From: an uncultured Eubacterium sp.
GTDB taxonomy: Bacteria > Bacillota > Clostridia > Oscillospirales > Acutalibacteraceae
Direction of reading: 5' to 3'
DNA length: 20,196 bases
Assembly (NCBI GenBank): GCA_905233805.1
Contig: CAJOER010000027.1
Coordinates: 1 to 20,196, forward strand
In this document: one piece after another, positions 7,445 to 14,705 of the stretch
Layout: every line of letters begins with the position of its first letter
Position numbering within the stretch: the first letter of the stretch is position 1
Notes under the pieces: model-generated
Database searches by the model: none
What the model was told of the DNA's origin: nothing
What the model saw: only the letters and a program-made list of their open reading frames with translations
Translations under genes and position numbers: made by a program

Positions 7445-10400
7445 TTATATTGAACCTGTACCTCCTCTGCGTTTTCTTGAAATGATTATTATCATTCCAG
7501 CCGCAAGTGCAGTTGCAGGAAGCAACAGAAGAGCATAACTCTTCAAGTTAAGGTTTGTTCCTGTCGGAGGCGGAATAAACTGTTCTTCGTCGTAGAAGGT
7601 AACTACCCTTCCCGTTTTATCGGTAATAAGCGTTCCCGTACCGTTATACGAATTGTTTTTGTTAACTGTCTGGGTGCTTATTCCCGCATTGTGGATATAC
7701 AGCTTATCCTTACTGCCGCGGTATGCTCCGCTAAAGCTGTAAGTTGCACCGTCGCCTTCGGGAAGAACGAACTTAATCGTTTCACCCGGAGCAAGCGTTA
7801 TTTTGCTTGAGGTGTAAGGCTCACGGCCAAACGGACTTATAACCTCGTTGATATGGCCTGTGTAAACCGTTCCGTTGTAATTTGAGAATGAAACGTTTAC
7901 TTCAAGCGAATCAGCGGTTTGATTAACAAATGTAAGATATACCATCGGTTCCCATACCGCATACAGAGTGTTGGGGGCATTTTTGTCAATGCCTATTTCC
8001 GCATCCGCAGCATGCTTCGGAACATAGTTTCCGGGGTCTGCGGTATCATTCCAGCCAAGGAGCATATAGCCCGTGCTGTGGGTAAAGTTGCGGTAATAAC
8101 TCATCAGTTCAACTGCGGTATTGTTTATCTGCTTTTCAAAGTGCAAAACTTCATCATCGGTGTCAGCGTAAATATACGAATCTCCGGGAAGTCCATGGTC
8201 ATTGACCTCTCCGCCGTTTGCGTCAAGCAGAAGCTTTGCAACACTTACGCGCCTCATCATATTGTCAGTCGGCTCGTAGAAAGCTTCAAGATGTATACAT
8301 CCGCTGCTGTTTGCAAAGTCGGAATTAATATAGAATTCTTCACCGGGGTCGTAATATACGCCGTCTTCAAGCGGATTGCCCAAACCGTCAACTATGCGCC
8401 AGCCTTCAAAGGCGTAGCCCGGGGTGATATCAGTCGGTCCTGCAAGGGCAACGGCTGCCGCCCGGTCGGTATATTTACCGCCGTCAAAGTTAGCTGCATC
8501 GGGGTCGGTGGTCTGAGTTATCGTACCGCCTATGTTAGCTCCCGTCATAACGGGGTTATAGGCAAGGTAATACAGCTCGTTTCGTTTCCATACAGCCCTG
8601 ATTTTACGGTTGCTGTCAACCTTATCGCCGAAGTTGTACTGCGATGATGACATCGTGCCGTCCTCGTTTACAAGGTACCAGCCCATAAGGGTGTAGGATT
8701 CGTTGCCGTAAAGTTCACGGTAGCGCTGATTGCTTATACACGACCTGAACGTTTCATAGCTCATACCCGAGGAGGCGTAAGTATATCCGCCGAAGTCCTC
8801 ATTATTATAGTAATCGTGGTAATCGCCGTCCGCCCTGTAAGGTATGAACAGTGCGTTACGCAGGTTAGCGTTAATTCCGTAGCCGGCGTTTTCATCGTTA
8901 AAGGTGGTGTTGAGGTAAACATAATCGCCGTTTTCATCCGGAACGTGAGTTCTGCTGATGTTTTTATATTCACCTATCGTGTCACCGTATGCCAGCCAGA
9001 AATATGTTGACGGTCTGTCGGTGCCGTTAATATGGTCAAGCTCCGCGCCGTTGGGGTCAACCTCAACTAAGTACCAGATGTGGTCCCAGTGGGCGTACAT
9101 AACCATATTTGCGTTCGGCATAGTCGAATTCAGGTCAATGTCTGGCGCGTCGTTTACGTCACCGACGTCAGCCTTATACCAGCCGAGGAAATTATAATGC
9201 TCTCTTTCGGGATTATAATAATCCGCGTTGGTATTAATATAATCGCCAATCCTTGCGCCGTATGGAATGTTATTAATTACATATGATTGCGGTGAGCCTG
9301 CATAATTGTAATTAATAGTCAGCGACCATGTATTTCTCTTATGATATACATGAAGCGGCAGATTTACTGGCGCGCTGTTTCCCGGGTTGACACTTCTGCT
9401 TCCTCCCGAAGCGCTGAAGCCGTTATTACCCGTGAAAGTGAAATTAGCGCTGGTTGCTGAATATCTTGCAGCTACTCTGTTTTCAATGGAATAAGTACCG
9501 TCAAGATTCTGCTTATAGTGATAAATATAGTTATTACCGGGAGTTCCGCTTCTGTAAAGATTATACGGATTATCCTGGATAAAACTGTCTAAAAGCGACT
9601 GAGTTTGATTATCGTCTTGCCACTGATATGCTGACACATCAGTCCATGCGTAACCGTTCTGGGCAAAGGTCTGGCCGTAAAGACCGGTCCATGTCAACAT
9701 CTTGGTATAGGTGCTGCTTGTTGTGCGCGTATAACGGGTACCTTTATATTCGTTACCGTTATAGGTCCAGGTGTAACTTGTAGTTGTTCTGGTGTTCCAG
9801 TATAACTGACTGTAATTTCCGTTATTCCTTCTTCTGTAATATGTGTTGGGATATTGCGGATTTGTTACAGCAGAATAGTTGTTGCCGTTTCTCTCGTAAA
9901 CGTTTCCGGTATATTCAGTTGTGCTGCCATCAGTCTGCGTCAGGAAATACTCGGTAACAGTTGAGCCGTTTTCTCTTGTAAGCTGAACATACTCGTTGTC
10001 TACAAATCCGTACTGCGTACCGTCATTGCCTGTAGTAGCGCTGTAAATGTACGCAGGGGATACAGCATCGCTCGGAGCGGTATCGTTTCTTTGGTAATAG
10101 AAGTTAATAACTCTTAAATCTCTGTCGTAATAGACATTCATTACCGTTGTATCGTCCGACTTAATCTTATTATCGTTATTAACGGTGTAATGGCTATAAT
10201 AAAAACCTTCATAGTTTTTATTCATATCCGCGTTAGTCGGAGTAAGCGTTGTGCCCGATGCGCCGTTTCTGGTTTCGGTTGTATCGTAATCGTATGTTTT
10301 AACGGTAGCGTTTTTATCGTCGTTTACCGACTGCTTCCAGAAAACAACCGTATAGTCCGCGGTGGAAATTTCCGTCCAGCGAGCGTAGAGCTTCAGGTCC

Positions 10401-12052
10401 TCATCAAGCGTTAACTGTCCGTTATTAATGATATTGTTATCACCAAGGTCATAGGTTCCGTTTACTATTGAGCCAAAACGGTAGCCGGGCCTTGTTGTTG
10501 TTCTGAGTGTTTCAACCGAATTGCCCTGTACTACAAAGCGGGAGGGAACGTATTTTGCTCCGTTACCGCTGCCGCCGGTATCAAAGGTAATCCAGCGTGC
10601 CTGCAGGAATACGGGGTAAAGATGACATTCCGTATCGGTTTCATCAACCCTGATGTATTTTTCAACTTCGGTATTTTCTTCATCTACCGTCTGAATAATT
10701 GTGCCTTCGTTGTTCCAGCCCCAGAAAACAACTCTCTGTCCGTCGGGGGGCTGAGCGCGAACGTCGCTTATCAGAATATCCTTATAGCGGTTTTCACCGA
10801 GCGCGACGAGCTTTCTTGTTAAAACGTTTATACCGCTTGACTGGTCCTCTTCATTTTCATGGAAGGTTACAAACCTGTAGTTTGAATACAGAGGAGCAAC
10901 GTAAATATCGGTATCCACAGTTTCCGAAACGGTTATCATTCTGTTGAACTCAACGCGTTCGGGATTTGCGTCCCATTTGTATCTTACGTTTCCGTTTTCG
11001 GATGAAATATAGTTAACTACGTACCAGCCGTAGAAGTAAAGTCCGTCTCTTACGCCGGGAATCGGAATAGCTTCAAGCTTATCTTTATCCTTGATAATCT
11101 GAGTGCTCTGACGGTCGCCCGCAGTGTTGAAGAACATAAACGGTTTTGAAATCATTTCTGTTTCTCCGCCGCCCATATCAATTTCTTCCATTTCATAATC
11201 AAGGAAGTGATATGTTCTTCTCGGGGTAACGGGGTCGCCCGAATCCGTATCGTGGTAACGGATTGTGTATTCGGAAAAATGCTGTGCAAGGAATGTTATT
11301 GAATTCTTTGCAACGTTAAGGGTTTTTGCTTCTTCGGTTTCACCTTCTTCGGAAACGTGAACCGCTTCAATTCTTCTGGTTTTTGATTTTTTAAGTTTTT
11401 TGCTTTCAACCGTAACCTTAAGCGGGTGGCCTACGGTCGGCTGGAATTCTTTATTATCCGAATCGTAAAGCTTAATATCGTATGAAAGAATGCCTTTTCC
11501 TTTTGCAGGAACTATTTTTGCCGTAACGCCTTCGGGCATATAGCCCTCAAAGCTTACGCTTACTCCCTCTTCGGGTTTCGAGGTGAGCGTCTGCATTATA
11601 ACCTTGACGCCCGGCATTTCCTTAATAAGGGATATTCCGTCGTATGCGAACATACCGAGGTAGCATTTATCGCCGTTTTTGACGTTGGTCTTTGCGAGCT
11701 TTTCAAGCTTGCCGTTCTTGTTGCCGTAAACCGAAATGCTTTCGCTCTCATCTACCTTCGGAAGATTTTTGAAAACGGGAACGAAGTATTCGTTTTCATC
11801 GCCCGTTTCAAAAGAATAAGCGGCAATTACTTCCTGATTATCGTCTACGCTGACCTTCTGCGGAAGGATATATGAAATACCCGACTTATCCGACGTAACG
11901 TTAACGTAGCTTGCGTCAAAATACCTCGTGTGGCTGCCGAAGAAGGAGAGGCAGACGGATGAAGCACAGATGAGCGCTATGCAAAGTATTGCCGTAATCG
12001 CTATACACAGGCGACTTGTAGTATTATTCAGTTTTTTGCTGTGAATGAACAA
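7445..12052 (-). CDS. giant InlB-repeat pilus adhesin with PPTGT sorting signal
   Basis: A protein of 1535 residues from TTG at 12052, which lies 9 bases after GGAGGTG. A GTG at 12064 is in frame but overlaps that ribosome site. Residues 8-40 are a hydrophobic signal segment. An N-terminal beta-rich region (about 50-265) precedes several InlB B-repeats (PF09479 type), recognisable by GW and Y/F-A-x-W ends: GLYFYGWYV, FWGW, LYARW (about 555-559), FLGWYK to YAHW (about 955-989), LMGWYL, FEGW, LLGWN to YAVW. A tyrosine/threonine/asparagine-rich stretch lies at about 720-870. The C-terminus is PPTGT (1495-1499), a hydrophobic span and SRKRR. It is first in the operon, the position of the tip adhesin Cpa in streptococcal FCT loci, whose motif is also a PPTG type. 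I did not find a clear thioester domain. The ligand is unknown. Confidence 0.9.
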   Translation of the reverse strand: MFIHSKKLNNTTSRLCIAITAILCIALICASSVCLSFFGSHTRYFDASYVNVTSDKSGISYILPQKVSVDDNQEVIAAYSFETGDENEYFVPVFKNLPKVDESESISVYGNKNGKLEKLAKTNVKNGDKCYLGMFAYDGISLIKEMPGVKVIMQTLTSKPEEGVSVSFEGYMPEGVTAKIVPAKGKGILSYDIKLYDSDNKEFQPTVGHPLKVTVESKKLKKSKTRRIEAVHVSEEGETEEAKTLNVAKNSITFLAQHFSEYTIRYHDTDSGDPVTPRRTYHFLDYEMEEIDMGGGETEMISKPFMFFNTAGDRQSTQIIKDKDKLEAIPIPGVRDGLYFYGWYVVNYISSENGNVRYKWDANPERVEFNRMITVSETVDTDIYVAPLYSNYRFVTFHENEEDQSSGINVLTRKLVALGENRYKDILISDVRAQPPDGQRVVFWGWNNEGTIIQTVDEENTEVEKYIRVDETDTECHLYPVFLQARWITFDTGGSGNGAKYVPSRFVVQGNSVETLRTTTRPGYRFGSIVNGTYDLGDNNIINNGQLTLDEDLKLYARWTEISTADYTVVFWKQSVNDDKNATVKTYDYDTTETRNGASGTTLTPTNADMNKNYEGFYYSHYTVNNDNKIKSDDTTVMNVYYDRDLRVINFYYQRNDTAPSDAVSPAYIYSATTGNDGTQYGFVDNEYVQLTRENGSTVTEYFLTQTDGSTTEYTGNVYERNGNNYSAVTNPQYPNTYYRRRNNGNYSQLYWNTRTTTSYTWTYNGNEYKGTRYTRTTSSTYTKMLTWTGLYGQTFAQNGYAWTDVSAYQWQDDNQTQSLLDSFIQDNPYNLYRSGTPGNNYIYHYKQNLDGTYSIENRVAARYSATSANFTFTGNNGFSASGGSRSVNPGNSAPVNLPLHVYHKRNTWSLTINYNYAGSPQSYVINNIPYGARIGDYINTNADYYNPEREHYNFLGWYKADVGDVNDAPDIDLNSTMPNANMVMYAHWDHIWYLVEVDPNGAELDHINGTDRPSTYFWLAYGDTIGEYKNISRTHVPDENGDYVYLNTTFNDENAGYGINANLRNALFIPYRADGDYHDYYNNEDFGGYTYASSGMSYETFRSCISNQRYRELYGNESYTLMGWYLVNEDGTMSSSQYNFGDKVDSNRKIRAVWKRNELYYLAYNPVMTGANIGGTITQTTDPDAANFDGGKYTDRAAAVALAGPTDITPGYAFEGWRIVDGLGNPLEDGVYYDPGEEFYINSDFANSSGCIHLEAFYEPTDNMMRRVSVAKLLLDANGGEVNDHGLPGDSYIYADTDDEVLHFEKQINNTAVELMSYYRNFTHSTGYMLLGWNDTADPGNYVPKHAADAEIGIDKNAPNTLYAVWEPMVYLTFVNQTADSLEVNVSFSNYNGTVYTGHINEVISPFGREPYTSSKITLAPGETIKFVLPEGDGATYSFSGAYRGSKDKLYIHNAGISTQTVNKNNSYNGTGTLITDKTGRVVTFYDEEQFIPPPTGTNLNLKSYALLLLPATALAAGMIIIISRKRRGGTGSI

Positions 12053-12127
12053 TTTACAATTCACCTCCGTAATTTAATCATTAATAGAAAGGCGTAGTTT
12101 AAGCCACACTTTTCTAAATACAGCGTC

Positions 12128-12163
12128 ACTATAACAGACCGTGTCCAACAAATGTCCAACAAA
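12128..12163 (-). promoter_or_regulatory. pilus operon promoter with a perfect 11-base tandem repeat
   Basis: On the minus strand, TTTGTTGGACA occurs twice head-to-tail without a gap (12153-12163 and 12142-12152). Eight bases later comes TATAGT (12128-12133), a good -10. At the normal -35 position (12151-12156) the sequence is GACATT, a poor match, so the promoter probably needs an activator. SARP-type activators are known to bind direct repeats with 11-base period whose proximal copy lies about 8 bases from the -10. The next gene upstream encodes a regulator with a SARP-type domain. Binding is inferred; the repeat itself is directly visible. Confidence 0.7.
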
Positions 12164-12202
12164 AAACACCGATTTTGAAAATTTTTTCAAAATCGGTGTT
12201 TT
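12163..12202 (-). terminator. intrinsic terminator of the two-component operon
   Basis: A perfect stem of 17 pairs: AACACCGATTTTGAA (12165-12179) with its complement at 12186-12200, extended by outer A-T pairs. The A-run at 12161-12166 gives a U-tract on the minus strand. It lies 12 bases after the regulator stop and directly abuts the tandem repeat of the pilus promoter, so the two operons are tightly juxtaposed but separately terminated. Confidence 0.9.
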
Positions 12203-12214
12203 CCTTTATTTATT

Positions 12215-13012
12215 TTACTTTATATTTTCAGCTAAATACGCTTCAGTAAGCATCGCCCAGGGGTATGAGCTCATATATTCCCCGCGGTAGGCGTTGACCG
12301 CCGCGGCGTCGCCTTTAAGAAGGCGGTATAAATCGCAGTCAACCTTTTCGGGTACTACCCTCATCGCGCCTGATTTCATTTCAAAAATCTCGCTTATGCC
12401 GTTTTCCTTAAGCGTATCCTTCAAGCTTCTTATTATTACGTCAAACTGCTTTTGCATAGGCCTGTCGTACGGCTCGTCCTCATAAAGCGCGGCGAAGGCG
12501 AACGCTCTCGTTATCATTGCGCCGTTTCTGTCTATAAGAAACGCAAGCAACTCCTTTGCCTTTGAACGGCTGAACGCCACGGGCGTCCCGTCAATCAGCA
12601 GGTCAAATTCGCCGAAGGTGCGCGCTGCGATATGCGCTTCGGGCATACTAACTGCCTTGTGCGAAAGCGCGTAGTCAATCTCGTTTTGAATATCCTCGCT
12701 GCTCACGGGCTTTAAAAGATAACCCGAGGCGTGCATTTTAAACGCGTCTGCCGCATAGTGTGAAAAGCCCGTAAGAAAGATTATTGAAGAATCGGGGCAT
12801 ACCTCTTTTATTTTCGTTGCAAGCGTCAGACCGTTCATATCGGGCATATCAATATCAAGTATTGCAATATCAGCCCCCTGCTCCTTTACGTGGGAGAGCG
12901 CCTCCTTCGCCTTCGTAAAGCCGATAACCTCCGGCTTTGATTCAAGCGCCTTACAAAGCGTGACCGTATGGTTTAAAACGATATGTTCATCATCAACGCA
13001 GATTATTTTCAT
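12215..13012 (-). CDS. response regulator with SARP-type winged-helix output domain
   Basis: A 265-residue protein. Residues 1-115 are a receiver: acidic Asp7/Asp8, phospho-acceptor Asp53 (LDIDMPDMNG), Thr81 and Lys101 (LLKPV). Residues about 127-220 are an OmpR/SARP-type winged helix (RTFGEFDLLIDG, FSRSKAKELLAFLI, then the recognition-helix region VIIRSLKDTL). The last 40 residues (VDCDLYRLLKGD, YRGEYMSS) resemble the beginning of the bacterial transcriptional activation domain of SARP proteins, here much shortened. It is translated 19 bases after the kinase gene and is therefore its likely cognate partner. Most LytS-like kinases pair with LytTR regulators, so this output domain is less usual. 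Likely targets are the two promoters with 11-base tandem repeats (inferred). Confidence 0.88.
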   Translation of the reverse strand: MKIICVDDEHIVLNHTVTLCKALESKPEVIGFTKAKEALSHVKEQGADIAILDIDMPDMNGLTLATKIKEVCPDSSIIFLTGFSHYAADAFKMHASGYLLKPVSSEDIQNEIDYALSHKAVSMPEAHIAARTFGEFDLLIDGTPVAFSRSKAKELLAFLIDRNGAMITRAFAFAALYEDEPYDRPMQKQFDVIIRSLKDTLKENGISEIFEMKSGAMRVVPEKVDCDLYRLLKGDAAAVNAYRGEYMSSYPWAMLTEAYLAENIK

Positions 13013-13031
13013 ACAAGATTTCCTCCGTGGA

Positions 13032-14285
13032 CTAATCGGGAATTCTGATTATAATTGCCGTTCCCTTATCTTTAACGCTGTTTATTTTCATCGTGCCGCC
13101 GCACATTTTTTCAAGCCGCTCCATAACGTTTTTCATTCCTATATGCGTTCCGCTCTTCTGTGCGGAGTCAACGACGAAGCCCTTGCCGTTATCGGTAACG
13201 GTAATAATATGAGCGCCGGGCGCTTTTTTAGCCGTTACGGTAACCTTTCCGTTTTCGACGTTGCGTATACCGTGGCGGATTGCGTTTTCAACAAGCGGCT
13301 GAACCGTCAGCGCGGGCAGGTTGAAATCGCCGTCCTCAATAATATATTCAACCTCAATATCGGGAAAGCGCACCTTTTCAATATCCGAATAAACCTTCGC
13401 GTGCTGAATTTCGTCGTTCAGCGGAATAAGCTCCGACTGTTCAAGCGAGTCAATATTCTTGCGCAGGTATTTGCCGAACATTCCCGTTATTTCATATGCC
13501 TGCTGCGGGTTAGTCATACAAAGCGCCTGTATGGTTGAAAGCGTGTTGTAAAGAAAATGCGGCTGAATCTGAGTCATCATAATCTGAATTCTCTGCTCCG
13601 CGGCGAAATCGTTTTCGTGCTGCTGAACGAACTGCATATGAAGCCACCTGTAATAAAGCACACTTGCAATAACCATTGAAATTGTTAAAAACGTAACCGA
13701 CTGGCGCAGCCCGCCGACGGTGCCGTCAAGCAAGGTACCGAGCACTATAATAGCCACGTTATACAGCGGGAGCAGAATATCCCTCCAGCTTTGAAGCTTG
13801 TAATTCCTGAACGAAATAAAAACAAGGTATGCCATAAGCACAATACTGCTTATAAGACAGATATACCTGAGCGGTCCGCCTATATAGTGGTTGCCCTCGC
13901 TTATATAAAACGCAAGCTTCGTAAACGGCGTGGTTGCATAAACGAGCGTGTTGAACGCAATAATCGCTATTGCTATATAATGCTTTTTAAATTCAACAAT
14001 AAAAATAAAGAGTATAAGAATAAGCGGGCGTATTATGTATCCGTACGCGGCAACGTATACCCTCATCGGAGAATACGCCTCCTGCGCCGCAAGCGCGTCC
14101 TCCCAGATATTCTGAACGATAAGCGAAGCAATCAGCGCAATAATTGCAATAAGCGCCCGTTTGTGGACCTTGTCCATATACGAGTCCACCAGTAAGGCAA
14201 TAAAAAAACCCACAAGGTAAAGCGCAAGCGCGAATACAAGCGCAACGTTACTCACCGTATATGTTTCAAAAAGATGTTGTATCAT
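13032..14285 (-). CDS. seven-TM LytS-like sensor histidine kinase
   Basis: A 417-residue protein. Seven hydrophobic segments (about 14-34, 44-60, 77-98, 102-118, 141-159, 170-187, 196-213) are followed by a His_kinase (PF06580) domain with phospho-acceptor His243 in QIQPHFLYNTL, and an HATPase domain with N-box VENAIRHG (Asn334), DNGKGF (365-370) and GTHIGMKNV (379-387). It autophosphorylates and passes phosphate to the response regulator encoded 19 bases downstream. No large extracellular domain is present, so the signal is probably sensed within or near the membrane; the ligand is unknown. The start is ATG at 14285; the upstream AAAAAGGGAAAATAAA offers only a moderate Shine-Dalgarno. It is the first gene of its operon, with its own promoter at 14358. 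Confidence 0.92.
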   Translation of the reverse strand: MIQHLFETYTVSNVALVFALALYLVGFFIALLVDSYMDKVHKRALIAIIALIASLIVQNIWEDALAAQEAYSPMRVYVAAYGYIIRPLILILFIFIVEFKKHYIAIAIIAFNTLVYATTPFTKLAFYISEGNHYIGGPLRYICLISSIVLMAYLVFISFRNYKLQSWRDILLPLYNVAIIVLGTLLDGTVGGLRQSVTFLTISMVIASVLYYRWLHMQFVQQHENDFAAEQRIQIMMTQIQPHFLYNTLSTIQALCMTNPQQAYEITGMFGKYLRKNIDSLEQSELIPLNDEIQHAKVYSDIEKVRFPDIEVEYIIEDGDFNLPALTVQPLVENAIRHGIRNVENGKVTVTAKKAPGAHIITVTDNGKGFVVDSAQKSGTHIGMKNVMERLEKMCGGTMKINSVKDKGTAIIIRIPD

Positions 14286-14357
14286 TTTATTTTCCCTTTT
14301 TGTAAGCTCAGCCGCCCCAAACGACTGAACATTATTTATTATATAGTATTTTAATTT

Positions 14358-14400
14358 ATTATATCAGATTTTTCGAAATAGTAAACAATTAGTAAACAAT
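14358..14400 (-). promoter_or_regulatory. two-component operon promoter with a perfect 11-base tandem repeat
   Basis: On the minus strand, ATTGTTTACTA occurs twice without a gap (14390-14400 and 14379-14389), followed 15 bases later by a consensus TATAAT (14358-14363). A TTTACT with 16-base spacing lies inside the proximal repeat. The period equals that at the pilus promoter and both repeats contain TTGTT, but the rest of the unit differs and the distance to the -10 is 15 rather than 8 bases. Autoregulation by the response regulator is inferred. Confidence 0.6.
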
Positions 14401-14472
14401 CTCTGCGCTCTGCGCCCGGCTAAACATATCTGCATATCAAAAAGATAAATTATTGTCATTTTAAAAATAGGT

Positions 14473-14503
14473 AAAGGCAGACGGTTTTCTTGTCTGCCTT
14501 TTT
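14473..14503. terminator. intrinsic terminator-like hairpin
   Basis: GGCAGAC (14476-14482) pairs with GTCTGCC (14492-14498), with AAA/TTT extension and a nine-base loop. A T-run follows on the plus strand (TTTTTGCGTTTT), and a weaker TTTACC on the minus strand. It lies just after the stop of the NuoF/HndC-like fragment and was probably that gene's terminator. In the present arrangement it also insulates the kinase promoter from minus-strand readthrough. Confidence 0.65.
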
Positions 14504-14508
14504 GCGTT

Positions 14509-14637
14509 TTATTCGTATTCAACTTCAATTGCTTCGAAGCGGCATTTTGTTGCGCATACGCCGCATTTGAAGCATTTTTCCTGATTAATCACGAACGGTT
14601 CTTTTACCTTTCCCTCGGGTGCGCCGAAGCAGGTTAT
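14509..14637 (-). pseudogene. orphan 3' fragment of a NuoF/HndC-type (ferredoxin-tailed) gene
   Basis: The minus strand reads about 42 residues without a start codon at the beginning: CFGAPEGKVKEPFVINQEK, then CFKCGVCATKCRFEAIEVEY and a final Glu, then TAA at 14509-14511. C-x2-C-x2-C-x3-C is a 4Fe-4S cluster motif. The preceding phrase (basic residues, PFVINQEKC) is typical of the C-terminal ferredoxin domain of NuoF/HndC-type subunits of NADH dehydrogenases and [FeFe]-hydrogenases, where it reads like PHVIDQEKCIKCG. Upstream the frame is closed by a stop at 14638-14640, and no flavin or NAD domain precedes it. A stand-alone mini-ferredoxin from an internal GTG is possible but would retain little sequence and has no ribosome site. 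I regard it as a truncated remnant. Confidence 0.6.
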
Positions 14638-14676
14638 TTAAAATAAACAATAATAATTGTTGCAAATGGCGTAAAG

Positions 14677-14703
14677 AAAAGGCACGGAAATTCCGTGCCT
14701 TTT
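14677..14703. terminator. intrinsic terminator of the mosaic surface-protein gene
   Basis: AAAAGGCACGG (14677-14687) pairs with CCGTGCCTTTT (14693-14703) around a five-base loop, with T- and A-runs on both sides. It starts two bases after the stop codon of the minus-strand gene, so it is its terminator. The symmetric A/T flanks could also end plus-strand transcription. Confidence 0.88.
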
Positions 14704-14705
14704 TG

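Noticed and set aside
7919..8647. Plus-strand 242-residue open frame inside the adhesin gene
   Set aside because: It is antisense to the InlB-repeat region, lacks a ribosome site and recognisable domains, and the minus-strand frame is continuous with clear repeats and a sorting signal.
12053..12064. GTG at 12064 as the adhesin start
   Set aside because: The GGAGG ribosome site overlaps this codon; TTG at 12052 has a normal 9-base spacing. It cannot be excluded without N-terminal data.
12960..13538. Plus-strand 192-residue open frame over the kinase/regulator junction
   Set aside because: Antisense to the kinase ATPase domain and the regulator start; no ribosome site and no recognisable domain.
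14401..14472. Possible gene or regulatory RNA in the gap upstream of the kinase promoter
   Set aside because: Only short imperfect repeats (CTCTGCG twice) and AT-rich sequence are seen; no ribosome site, open frame or strong hairpin before 14473.
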